DNA of 64,000 bases from Pseudoalteromonas sp. MMG007 (GTDB lineage: Bacteria > Pseudomonadota > Gammaproteobacteria > Enterobacterales > Alteromonadaceae). The notes beneath the pieces are model-generated. The model had not been told where the DNA came from and made no database searches. It was given only the letters and a program-made list of their open reading frames with translations. The DNA lies in NCBI RefSeq assembly GCF_018100985.1, contig NZ_JAGJEI010000012.1, positions 1-64,000 of the forward strand, written 5' to 3'. Below are positions 36,339 through 44,702 of the stretch, piece by piece; position 1 is the first letter of the stretch; each line of letters begins with the position of its first letter. Both the position numbers and the translations under genes were made by a program.

Positions 36339-36960
36339 AGTAATTAGAAGCTTCGCTTCTCCCGTGAGCAAGCTCTTCGCCTACCAAACAAGCCGAGCTT
36401 AAATTTACCGTAGACGCGCAGCTTGCTGGCGTGACGGCCCAGCTCGTAATTTTTCATAATATGCATACAAGATATTACGCTGAATAAATACACCCGAAAG
36501 TAATCAGAAGCTTCGCTTCTCGCGAGAGCAAGCTCTACGCCTACCTAAAAACCGAGCTTAAATTTACCGTAGACGCGCAGCTTGCTGGCGTGACGAGCGC
36601 AGCTCGTAATTTTTCATAATATCTATACAAGGTATTTCACATAATAAATACGCCCATAAAATAATTAGAAGCTTCGCTTCTCGCGTGAGCAACTCTTCGC
36701 CTACCAAACAAATCGAGCTTAAATTCACCGTAGACGCGAAGCTTGCTGGCGTGACGAGCCCAGCTCGTAATTTTTCATAATATGTATACAAGATATTACG
36801 CCGAACAAAGACGCTCAAAAAAGTAATTAGAAGCTTCGCTTCTAGCGTGAGCAAGCTCTACGCCTACAAAACAAGCCGAACTTAAATGCAACGTAGACGC
36901 GCAGCTTGCTGGCGTGACGAGCGCAGCTCGTAATTTTTCATAATATCTATACAAGGTATG
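36339..36960. repeat. Tandem array: four copies of a repeat unit of about 160 bp
   Basis: Copies start near 36339, 36499, 36660 and 36822 (periods of 160, 161 and 162). Each begins GTAATTAGAAGCTTCGCTTC or a variant of it, carries the AGAAGC/GCTTCT palindrome, then GTGAGCAAGCTCTACGCCTA, ACCGTAGACGCGCAGCTTGC and CAGCTCGTAATTTTTCATAA, and ends with ATACAAGATATT. They differ by scattered substitutions, so the array is not recent. Single damaged copies occur at 28636 and the GAAGCTT-type module recurs at 48130-49930 and 51745. No gene is supportable inside. The units are too long and too similar throughout to be CRISPR. Confidence 0.9.
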
Positions 36961-37225
36961 CAAGAACTCCACAAAATGCGGAGCCAACCGACAGTATGGT
37001 CAAATCAGATGCAGTAACCAAAAACGTAATTATAGCGGCTTCAGTGTATTCGTTGCCATTAAGTGCTTGAGATAAACTCACAACTAACTCTGGCGTTCCA
37101 CCTAATGTAATAACCACCTGATAAATCAACGCAATTGAACTCGAAAAAACAATAATTACAGCCACAAGCCCTGCTGTAATTCTGTTAAGCAGCTGATCAA
37201 ATACATTTATAAATCCCTCTCGCAC
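36947..37225 (-). CDS. Small membrane protein, probably truncated by the repeat array
   Basis: A 92-residue frame from GTG 37225 to a TAG inside the last repeat copy. It has two hydrophobic segments, about 17-42 (AGLVAVIIVFSSSIALIYQV) and 62-90, and a short charged N-terminus. The last codons (AYLV then stop) come from the repeat sequence, so the original C-terminus may have been lost when the array arrived. The start is weak: I see no good RBS. No family is recognised. It may be a remnant rather than an active gene. Confidence 0.4.
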   Translation of the reverse strand: MREGFINVFDQLLNRITAGLVAVIIVFSSSIALIYQVVITLGGTPELVVSLSQALNGNEYTEAAIITFLVTASDLTILSVGSAFCGVLAYLV

Positions 37226-37585
37226 TATTTATGATTCATCAACATACGTCGCATATAATTGATTAGCAATTAGCCATTACGCTAAAAAGAATAAAATTAT
37301 TTCATTTTTATTTTTTATTTAGGCTTTTATAAAACAGCCCCAGAGAATTGTATTTAACTAAATAAACAAACTCCCTTAAAACACTCCTGCAGAGCGCATT
37401 AACACTGGAAAAACCAATACAAAAAACTAGAATTAGTGCCCCCTAAAAAATGCAATCTTAAATTTAACAAGCAGTTATAAAACCCTCCATTACTACTTTA
37501 TAATTACATTTATAAACTTGATCTAAACCACTTTATACTATAAAACGTAACACCCAATTAACTTAAAACCCTATAAGAGAAACAA
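37226..37585. other. Intergenic region before the metallopeptidase pair
   Basis: About 360 AT-rich bases with no supportable gene. It should contain the promoter of the operon beginning at 37586; AGAGAAACAA precedes its ATG. Nothing else is seen. Confidence 0.5.
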
Positions 37586-38299
37586 ATGAAACGTTATGTT
37601 GCCTTAATTATTGCTATTCCTTTATCGGCATATGCTATTTATTCGTTTTTGAATATTCCCAAAAAAGCAGCAGAACCTATCACCCCCATAGCCATTGATG
37701 TAGTGCCTGTTAATTCTAAGTTTGCGACTAATCAAAAAGCACCTCAACCAATTGATATGAGCAAAGCGCCAATAATAACTAAAAATATTGAGCCTGAACA
37801 AAACCTAGCTCCCGAGCATTTCGATGCCATTAATAAGCTCTCGGATGACGCAAAAACAATACTTAAGCACGCCAAAGTTTTACCAACCGATTTAAACAAC
37901 GAAGCCTACATTGAGTTTGATTTGCCAACGTTAAAAGCTCTAAAAATGGGTGATAACTTTGATTTAGCGATTCCGCAAACAGCAGAAACTTACACTGCAG
38001 AGATCACAAATATAAGTGAAGCAAGTAATGGCGATAAAAGCATTTTTGGCCAAGTAACCGGTTTAGATGGGCGTATGCACAATACCGTTTTAACAGTAGG
38101 AAACAACGCAGTTTACGGTCAATTTACGACCGCTAATGGTAATTACGTTTTTGAAAGTAAAGGTAAATATGGCTGGATAGCCGCTAAGCGCGATTTATAC
38201 AAAAGCCACATTGAGCACGACACCAGCTCACTTTCGCCAAATACACAAAAAGGAATTGACGTATTTGCACCTAAAAAAGATGAAAATTTAACGAATTAA
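37586..38299 (+). CDS. Membrane-anchored propeptide-like partner of the downstream metallopeptidase
   Basis: A 237-residue protein with an N-terminal signal anchor (VALIIAIPLSAYAIYSFL). The C-terminal 130 residues include IEFDLPTLKALKMGDNFDLA, GQVTGLDGRMHNTVLTVG and VYGQFTTANGNYVFESKGKY. These resemble the propeptide that precedes the catalytic domain in peptidyl-Asp metallopeptidases (family M72); the similarity is by eye only. It lies 30 bases upstream of the catalytic gene on the same strand, so I infer it acts as a separately encoded inhibitor or chaperone of that protease. It could also be an inhibitor only. Confidence 0.65.
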   Translation: MKRYVALIIAIPLSAYAIYSFLNIPKKAAEPITPIAIDVVPVNSKFATNQKAPQPIDMSKAPIITKNIEPEQNLAPEHFDAINKLSDDAKTILKHAKVLPTDLNNEAYIEFDLPTLKALKMGDNFDLAIPQTAETYTAEITNISEASNGDKSIFGQVTGLDGRMHNTVLTVGNNAVYGQFTTANGNYVFESKGKYGWIAAKRDLYKSHIEHDTSSLSPNTQKGIDVFAPKKDENLTN

Positions 38300-38329
38300 A
38301 AACCACTACAAAAGTAAGGAAATACAACA

Positions 38330-39073
38330 ATGAAAAAAGTAATCTCAGCCACTGCAATTGCAGCAACATTATGTGTAGCAAGTGTTGCTCAAGCCGAAAC
38401 AATTGATATTGGTATTTTATATACAGATCAATCAGCGGCTGCAACAAGTGACATTACAACTAAAATTAACCAGCTAATTGCTTTTAGCAATCAAGTATAT
38501 AGCCAAAATGGTGTAGACATAACACTGCGCTTAGCTGGTACTCAAAACCTAGGCGATTACGCTATCACTCCATCTGAAGAATGGCTAGATGCTGTAACCG
38601 ACAGTAGCTACGTTGATGGTTTACGCACAGATTGGAAAGCCGACATGATTGCTGTACTAGGTACAGGCCAAAGTGCTGGTAACGGTTTAATCTCTTGTGG
38701 CTTAGCGTGGGTTGGCCAAGGCACAAATGGTAACTTATATAGCTCAATGAGCGATCGCATGTACTCAATTACGGCTATTGATTGTGGCGCAACAACGTTT
38801 GTACACGAACTTGGCCATAACCAAGGCCTAGCCCATTCGCGTAAGCAAGGCGACACATCGGGTGGTGTGTATGTTGATGGTATGGGTCACGGTGTACAAG
38901 ACGAATTTGCAAGTATTATGGCCTACCCGCATGTTTACGGTAGTGCAACACAATACGATTACTTTTCAAATCCTAGCTGGACCGTTAACGGTTTAGCGTT
39001 TGGTATTACTAACCAAGCCTATGCGATTCGTACTGTTACCGACACCAAAACAAGCATTGCTAACTTTAAATAA
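38330..39073 (+). CDS. Secreted zinc metallopeptidase, M72/reprolysin-like (metzincin)
   Basis: A 247-residue exported peptidase. The signal peptide ends VASVAQAET near 22. The metzincin zinc site HELGHNQGLAH is at 159-169 (H159, H163, H169; E160 is the catalytic base), and the Met-turn appears as ASIMAYPHVYG around 200. Other metzincin-like parts are YTDQSAAATSDITTKINQLI near 31 and CGLAWVG near 123. Unlike most secreted relatives, no N-terminal propeptide is present between the signal and catalytic domain; the upstream gene appears to supply it. Two hairpins that look like terminators follow at 39082-39146. Confidence 0.85.
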   Translation: MKKVISATAIAATLCVASVAQAETIDIGILYTDQSAAATSDITTKINQLIAFSNQVYSQNGVDITLRLAGTQNLGDYAITPSEEWLDAVTDSSYVDGLRTDWKADMIAVLGTGQSAGNGLISCGLAWVGQGTNGNLYSSMSDRMYSITAIDCGATTFVHELGHNQGLAHSRKQGDTSGGVYVDGMGHGVQDEFASIMAYPHVYGSATQYDYFSNPSWTVNGLAFGITNQAYAIRTVTDTKTSIANFK

Positions 39074-39081
39074 GTGAATTA

Positions 39082-39150
39082 AAGCAGGCTGTATATAGCC
39101 TGCTTAGTTTGTTATTCCCTTTGGGGCGCTTCGGCGCTCTTTTTTTACTT
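39082..39150 (+). terminator. Double hairpin terminator of the metallopeptidase operon
   Basis: First hairpin: AAGCAGGCT (39082-39090) with AGCCTGCTT (39097-39105), followed by AGTTTG. Second hairpin: GGGCGC-TTCG-GCGCTC (39125-39140), with a UUCG-type tetraloop, followed by eight T. The second is the stronger terminator. Confidence 0.8.
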
Positions 39151-39240
39151 TAAAACATTAACAAAATTTAATGTTACGTCCACCTTTACAATATTTAGTA
39201 CTCGGTAAACTTACTCCATATTAATAACTCGGAGTAAATT

Positions 39241-40557
39241 ATGAATAATCACCCATTTAAAAATACTGTTAAGCTCATTTCTTTATCTGCAATTTCTCTC
39301 GCTCTGTGCGCATGCGGCAGCAACTCATCAAATAATGAAAACGATGCCATTTCTGAGGTTAGTAACTTTCCAAGCGTTATTATTGGCCAAGTATCTGAAG
39401 TAACAAGTAATGCAATTACTATAAATAGCCATACAGTACCTGCAGGCTCTGCCGAGGTAGAACTAGCCGGCAATAACGCAAGCCTATCCGATATAAGAGT
39501 AGGTATGTATGTTGAAGTCGAGACCAACGGCTCACAAGCAACTGAAATAGAATACGATCCACTATTAAAAGGCCCTGTGTTTATTGATGGCGATACGCTA
39601 AGCATTGCAGGCACCACCTTAAATAACGTACAAAACGCAAATATTACCCAAGGTGAATTACTTGAAGTAAGCGGGTACAGTAACTCCATTAATAGCATTA
39701 CTGTTACTTATCAAGCTGCTATTAATAACCCACAAGAAGAACTAGAGTTACTGGGCAATATAAGTAATTTAAATACTCAATCAGGCACGTTTAATTTAGG
39801 CAATTTAGTTATTAACTACCAACAAGCCGAAGTAGACGGCGCACTAAGTAATGGTCAGCTAGTAGAAGTAGAAGGCACTTTAAATGACGGGCGTGTTATT
39901 GCTACAGAAGTAGATGCCGAGCAAAGTGTAGACTTTAACAACGATACACAAGCTGAAGTTGAAGGCATCATCACCTTTGTAAATAGCAGCCAAACCCTTA
40001 TAACCTTAAATTCTAAATGGCAGATTACGGTTAATGAGCAAACCCAATTTGAAGACGGCACTATTAATGACCTAATTGCCGGGCAGCGCATTGAGATAGA
40101 TGCAAATTGGCAGCAAAGCAATAACCAACTTATTGCCACAAATATTGAGTTTGAGAGTAATAACACCGAGCCAACAGTTACAAATTATACGTTTTCGGTT
40201 TCTGGGCTAGTAACGTACAACAATAATATTGCCACTATAAATGGCAATAACTTTACGCTAACTAACCAAACCCGCTACGAAGATGGCTTAACTGCCAACA
40301 CCTTAAACAATCAATGGCTAGAGCTTGAAGGCACTTACAATAACGACCAAATACTTGTTAGCGAAGTTGAAATTGAAGACAACACCAACACCCTTGATTT
40401 AAAAGGTAATGTGGCGCTAAATGAAAACAGCCAAGCTACACTGTGGGGTTATGTAAGTGAAGATAACACCCTATCGCAATTTACAGACCAATACGTAGAG
40501 CTTGAGTGCCAGTGGGTAAGCTCTAACCAAGTAAGAGCCTGCGTACTAGACGATTAA
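39241..40557 (+). CDS. DUF5666-repeat lipoprotein
   Basis: A 438-residue lipoprotein: signal peptide with lipobox LCAC (Cys25), then a Ser/Asn-rich linker. The mature part has about five OB-like beta domains of 65-75 residues with the DUF5666 pattern, a short strand GQVSEVTSNAITINSHTVPA, then GMYVEVETNG; similar units start near 125, 175, 232 and 312 (LVTYNNNIATINGNNFTLTN, LEGTYNNDQ). The family occurs in bacterial surface lipoproteins of unknown function. The ATG follows GGAG by 7 bases. It has a spacer of 167 bases from the metallopeptidase gene with terminators between. Confidence 0.82.
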   Translation: MNNHPFKNTVKLISLSAISLALCACGSNSSNNENDAISEVSNFPSVIIGQVSEVTSNAITINSHTVPAGSAEVELAGNNASLSDIRVGMYVEVETNGSQATEIEYDPLLKGPVFIDGDTLSIAGTTLNNVQNANITQGELLEVSGYSNSINSITVTYQAAINNPQEELELLGNISNLNTQSGTFNLGNLVINYQQAEVDGALSNGQLVEVEGTLNDGRVIATEVDAEQSVDFNNDTQAEVEGIITFVNSSQTLITLNSKWQITVNEQTQFEDGTINDLIAGQRIEIDANWQQSNNQLIATNIEFESNNTEPTVTNYTFSVSGLVTYNNNIATINGNNFTLTNQTRYEDGLTANTLNNQWLELEGTYNNDQILVSEVEIEDNTNTLDLKGNVALNENSQATLWGYVSEDNTLSQFTDQYVELECQWVSSNQVRACVLDD

Positions 40558-40698
40558 TTACAATGGTTACGTTTAACTTTGCAAAGGGCCTGTTTACCTT
40601 TTTCGGTAACAAGCCCTACTAAAGTTAAACATATTCTTAAGTTTATTTGATAAACTAATTTGCATTAAAAACAACGTTCAAACCACAAGAGCCTATTT

Positions 40699-41232
40699 AT
40701 GAAATATATTTTATTAAGCGCGGCCCTGCTTGTTAGCGCATTTTGCCAAGCAAATAACCCTGCCATATTTAATAAGCTCAACACCACTAAAGACCCCTCG
40801 GCTCAAAGCATTTTAGCTAAAATAGAAACCCAATATGCTAATCAAGGTGTAATTGTAGAGTTTGAACTTGAGTTTGAAAAAGGCATTACACTTTACGAAG
40901 TAACCTTATATGATCAACAGAAAAAACGGTTTATTGAGCTAATTGTTAATGCACAAGGCCAAGTCACTGAGCAAGAATACGAACAACCAGAACTCGACGA
41001 AGAAGACGAAGTAGCTGCAGCTAAGCTAATGAAGCAAAAAAACTACCGCATGCATCAACTTGTAAAATCAATAAGCCCCAAACCGCCTTTTTACTTATTA
41101 GAGTCGCAATTAGAGCAAGATATTGGCATCACTTACCTAGTAGCTACCTTCATTACAGAAAAAGGCAGGCATAAACAAGCCATAGACTTAGCCACTGGTA
41201 AAAACTTACCATTGCTACGCTGGGGTAATTAA
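40699..41232 (+). CDS. Periplasmic PepSY-like protein of a two-component operon
   Basis: A 177-residue exported protein, signal peptide MKYILLSAALLVSAFCQA. The mature part resembles two PepSY-type units: SILAKIETQYANQGVIVEFE with YEVTLYDQQKKRFIELIVNA (about 38-97) and a second, more divergent one (AAAKLMKQKNYRMHQLVKSI to QAIDLATGKNLPLL). Acidic run DEEDE near 109. PepSY proteins are thought to inhibit proteases or bind ligands at the membrane, and are often found beside response regulator and kinase genes. Its stop codon overlaps the start of the regulator gene by one base, so the three genes form one operon. Confidence 0.75.
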   Translation: MKYILLSAALLVSAFCQANNPAIFNKLNTTKDPSAQSILAKIETQYANQGVIVEFELEFEKGITLYEVTLYDQQKKRFIELIVNAQGQVTEQEYEQPELDEEDEVAAAKLMKQKNYRMHQLVKSISPKPPFYLLESQLEQDIGITYLVATFITEKGRHKQAIDLATGKNLPLLRWGN

Positions 41233-41921
41233 TGAAACTACTTTTAGTCGAAGACGATAAACAAAATCGTGAATTTTTATATAAAGCATTTAGTGAACAA
41301 GGCTACACAGTAGATACCGCAGCAGACGGCCAACAAGCATTGCTTATGGCTACCTGCGAAGAACACGACATAATAATACTCGACCGTATGTTACCTAAGC
41401 TTGATGGCTTACAAGTGCTCGCCGCACTTAGAGCAACCGGTAAAAGCACTCCCGTACTTATACTCTCAGCACTTGATAAAGTAGATGAAAGAGTAGCAGG
41501 TTTAAAAGCCGGTGGAGATGATTACCTTACTAAACCTTTTGCGTTTTCTGAGCTTGCAATAAGAGTAGAAAACCTCGTAAAACGCCCTTCGCAATCCACG
41601 CAAAAAACAACCACCGTAGAATTTGAAAACGTAAGCCTAGATTTTCGCCACTACAAAGCACAAATAAACGGAAAAACACTAAACTTACAACCAAAAGAAT
41701 TTAAGTTATTACACTTTTTGCTAGAGCATAAAAATAAATTAGTTACCCGCACCTTATTGTTTGAATCTGTTTGGGAGTACCACTTTAACCCAGGTACCAA
41801 CGTAATTGACGTACACATCGCAAGGCTGCGTAAAAAACTTATGCAGCACAACGCCAACGTACAAATACACACTATACGCGGGGTAGGCTACCGCTTACAA
41901 AAAGCGAGTGCCAATGAATAG
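41232..41921 (+). CDS. OmpR-family response regulator
   Basis: A 229-residue two-domain regulator. REC domain: acidic pair EDD near 7-9, phosphoacceptor D51 (IIILDRMLPKLDGL), Lys in YLTKPFAFSEL near 101. The winged-helix DNA-binding domain starts near 128 (VSLDFRHYKAQINGKTLNLQ) and ends in TIRGVGYRL. The subgroup is that of QseB/PhoP-like regulators (by eye). It overlaps the upstream PepSY-like gene by one base and the kinase by 8 bases, so translational coupling is likely. Confidence 0.92.
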   Translation: MKLLLVEDDKQNREFLYKAFSEQGYTVDTAADGQQALLMATCEEHDIIILDRMLPKLDGLQVLAALRATGKSTPVLILSALDKVDERVAGLKAGGDDYLTKPFAFSELAIRVENLVKRPSQSTQKTTTVEFENVSLDFRHYKAQINGKTLNLQPKEFKLLHFLLEHKNKLVTRTLLFESVWEYHFNPGTNVIDVHIARLRKKLMQHNANVQIHTIRGVGYRLQKASANE

Positions 41922-43251
41922 TAAGCGCTCTTTATGGTGGCAATTTAATCCTCGCGTAAGCTCTGTTTGGCGCTTAACACTTGCTTTTGCCACTATTACC
42001 TCGGTGGTACTCGTGCTGTGTATTGTACTTATTTACCAGTTATTACTTGGTGAGCAAACACGCCAAGTAGAAAGGCGTTTAAACGCCGAGCAAGTACGTA
42101 TAGAAGGATTGGCAAACAAATTTGATAAAGCTTCGTTTTTTAAGCAACTTAATGTTTTTAGAAACGAAGGCGATATTTTAATATTTTGGCAAAACGATAA
42201 AAACCAAAGCCAAGGGTTGAGCTTCTTCCCAAACGATATTCCTAAACTGCCCAAAACCGTTGAGTTTCCGGTACTCGATACGCAGCGCGGTCAAATACGC
42301 TTACTCACCACTGGCATAGTAAACACACAACACGGTAACGTAGTTATTGCTACAGCCACTGAGCATTTAAGTCGCTTAATTACAGAGTTTAAAACCATTG
42401 CTACATGGGCGTGTTTACTTAGTTTAATACTCACATGTGTATTTGGTTATATATTTGCTAGACGACATTTACGCCGCGTAAATTATTTTAATAACGTGGC
42501 AGAGCAAGTTCAAAAAGGCGATTTATCTGCGCGAGTAATACATAAGCAAAAAGGCGATGAGTTTGTTACTTTGGCTAAACACATTAATACCATGCTACAA
42601 AGTATTGAAGAAAACTTTGCCCTAGTACAAGGCATAACCGACAACATTGCCCACGATTTAAAAACACCGCTTACCCGCTTACGCTTACATTTAGAAAGCG
42701 AAGCCATTAAACAGCCAAGCCTAGGCATAGCAATAGAACAACTAGAAAGCGTATTACATACCTTTGATGCCATGCTAAAACTAACACGTTTAGAGCATGG
42801 GCAATTTCCGCTAAAATTAGAGCCCGTTAATGCCTTAACTCTAATTAACGACATAATAGATATTCTTGAACCCACAGCAGAGCAAAATCAGCAGCATATA
42901 ATACTGCATAAAAACCACGATCTTATTTTTGAAGGCGACAAAAACTTATTGTTTCAAGCGTGTTATAACCTGCTACAAAACGCCATAAAATATGCAGGTA
43001 ACGGCGCTAAAATTACAATAACGCTTTCTCAAAGCAGTATAAAAATTAGCGATAATGGGAAAGGTGTAAATAAGCAGCAATTAACGCAACTAACCAAGCG
43101 CTTTTACCGAAGCGACCTAGCAAGGCAAAAAGACGGCTTTGGGCTAGGCCTTGCCACTGTAAAAGCTATATGTGAGCGCCACCACTTTACGCTAACTCTT
43201 CAAAGCGATGAACACGGGTTTAGCAGCATTATTAGTAGTAAATGTATGTAA
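41914..43251 (+). CDS. Sensor histidine kinase (OmpR-type partner)
   Basis: A 445-residue membrane kinase. TM1 at about 21-44, a periplasmic region of about 120 residues, TM2 at about 163-182 and a HAMP domain (RRHLRRVNYFNNVAEQVQKG). The His box NIAHDLKTPLTRLRLHLES lies near 245, followed by an N box ACYNLLQNAIKYA, G1 box ISDNGKGVNKQQL and G2 GFGLGLATVKAICERH. The start is taken at ATG 41914, overlapping the regulator stop; a GTG two codons upstream is possible. The unit ends at a terminator at 43257. The signal may be sensed with the PepSY-like protein. Confidence 0.9.
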   Translation: MNSKRSLWWQFNPRVSSVWRLTLAFATITSVVLVLCIVLIYQLLLGEQTRQVERRLNAEQVRIEGLANKFDKASFFKQLNVFRNEGDILIFWQNDKNQSQGLSFFPNDIPKLPKTVEFPVLDTQRGQIRLLTTGIVNTQHGNVVIATATEHLSRLITEFKTIATWACLLSLILTCVFGYIFARRHLRRVNYFNNVAEQVQKGDLSARVIHKQKGDEFVTLAKHINTMLQSIEENFALVQGITDNIAHDLKTPLTRLRLHLESEAIKQPSLGIAIEQLESVLHTFDAMLKLTRLEHGQFPLKLEPVNALTLINDIIDILEPTAEQNQQHIILHKNHDLIFEGDKNLLFQACYNLLQNAIKYAGNGAKITITLSQSSIKISDNGKGVNKQQLTQLTKRFYRSDLARQKDGFGLGLATVKAICERHHFTLTLQSDEHGFSSIISSKCM

Positions 43252-43256
43252 ACAAA

Positions 43257-43286
43257 AAAGCCTGTAAGTAAGCACTTACAGGCTTT
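43257..43286. terminator. Terminator of the PepSY/regulator/kinase operon
   Basis: AAAGCCTGTAAGT (43257-43269) pairs with ACTTACAGGCTTT (43274-43286), loop AAGC. It is followed by AAAA on this strand and preceded by AAAAA, so it should also work for the convergent gene at 43345. Confidence 0.85.
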
Positions 43287-43344
43287 AAAACACTCAAACT
43301 GCTAATAACGTCTTAATTTTATTTACTGTAGAGTGTTCAATCTC

Positions 43345-44568
43345 CTAATGCACAACTATTTTTTGTTTAATAGCCGGCATTAACGTTTTACCGTCGCCAT
43401 CTACTTTATTTAAAAGCTTAAGTCCCATTACTTTTGCAAGTACTGGGTAAATATCAAGGTTACTTACTTTTTCAAGTTTTACACCTTGTTTAAAGGCTGG
43501 GCCAACCGCAACAAATGATGCCGCCATGTCATCAGTATAGGCATAGCCGTGCGTGCCTAAATACATTGCTTTATCCGAATTGGTAAATACTGCCGGTGCT
43601 GTAGTTTGCACTACAATATCGCCCACCCGGGTACCTTTATTATAATGATACCCTGCTAACTGCTCGTCAGTTAGCACTGTATAACGCCCTTTAGCTGCCT
43701 TTTTTAAACGTGCTTTGTAGCCTTCAATATCTGCATTTTTAGCATCTGGCTGCGTATAAATTAATAAGCGAGGGCCTGTGTTTTTAACTAAAAAGTTTTC
43801 GTCTTGTGGCAGTGTTGAAATATCAATACTTTGCTCAGGGTTTACGTGCGCCATACCATGGTCCGACACAATAACTAAGTTAACGTCTTGCTCTAGTTTA
43901 CTTAAACGGGTGTGTAATTGGCCCATTAATTCGTCTAATTGTTTTACTGCATCGCGAGTTTGCGGTGCGTCGGGTCCAAACTCATGCCCCATGCTATCAA
44001 CAAGCGAAAAATAACTCGCTACAAAGCGTGGGCGCTGCGCTTTAGGTAAACTCAACCACTGTATAATTTGATCTACACGGCCTTGGTATTCACTGTGCTT
44101 AGAGTAATGAAAGTAATAGTCGGGCGTCATGCCGTTAAAGCGCGCATCCGACTCAGGCCAAAAATAAGTCGCTGATTTTAACCCCTGCATTTTTGCTAAA
44201 TTCCAAAGTGGAATGCCTTTTACCCACGTACTATCGCGCATGCCTTTACCCATGCTGTAACACTCATTTTTACGCGCTTTATCACAAAAGTTATTATCAA
44301 CAATGCCATGGTTTACAGGCAGTAAACCCGTAATTATAGAAATATGATTAGGAAACGTTTTAGTTGGGTAAACAGGTATAAGTTTTTGCGCCCGTACACC
44401 ACGCTCGCCCATTGCTTTTAAATTAGGTGCGCCGTGTTTTTCTATGTAATCCCAACGCAGGCCATCTATTGATACCAGCACCACTGTTTGCTCTTTAGCC
44501 GCAAAAGCCGTTTGGCTCGTTAACACTAATAAGCACAATAAGAGTGCCCTTGAAAATACAGTTTCCAT
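43345..44568 (-). CDS. Ectonucleotide pyrophosphatase/phosphodiesterase (NPP family)
   Basis: A 407-residue exported enzyme of the alkaline-phosphatase superfamily. Signal peptide ends near TAFAAKEQT (about 24). The metal-binding and nucleophile region reads VVLVSIDGLRWDYI (first Asp) and YPTKTFPNHISIITGLLPVNHG with nucleophile Thr in KTFPNH. VNLVIVSDHGMAHV near 226-239 gives the second metal site DHG, and GTHGYA near 338 the final His. NPPs hydrolyse nucleotide pyrophosphate and phosphodiester bonds outside the cell. It is convergent with the kinase operon and divergent from dgt. Confidence 0.88.
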   Translation of the reverse strand: METVFSRALLLCLLVLTSQTAFAAKEQTVVLVSIDGLRWDYIEKHGAPNLKAMGERGVRAQKLIPVYPTKTFPNHISIITGLLPVNHGIVDNNFCDKARKNECYSMGKGMRDSTWVKGIPLWNLAKMQGLKSATYFWPESDARFNGMTPDYYFHYSKHSEYQGRVDQIIQWLSLPKAQRPRFVASYFSLVDSMGHEFGPDAPQTRDAVKQLDELMGQLHTRLSKLEQDVNLVIVSDHGMAHVNPEQSIDISTLPQDENFLVKNTGPRLLIYTQPDAKNADIEGYKARLKKAAKGRYTVLTDEQLAGYHYNKGTRVGDIVVQTTAPAVFTNSDKAMYLGTHGYAYTDDMAASFVAVGPAFKQGVKLEKVSNLDIYPVLAKVMGLKLLNKVDGDGKTLMPAIKQKIVVH

Positions 44569-44702
44569 TATAAATACCTATAAATGCACAACAATTATCC
44601 AAAAAATTATTTTAAAGCAAGTTGTTACTATATGATACAAACTGATAGATTAACTTTATAAAACATCAATGACGCTGCGCGCAATTGGCATACGGAGAAA
44701 CG

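Noticed and set aside
36339-36960. CRISPR array
   Set aside because: Units are about 160 bases, similar over their whole length, with no unique spacers and no cas genes nearby.
36564-36987. Two minus-strand frames over the 36-kb tandem array
   Set aside because: Their sequences repeat because the DNA repeats (LSSICLVGEELL-like segments); no RBS or conservation argument supports them.
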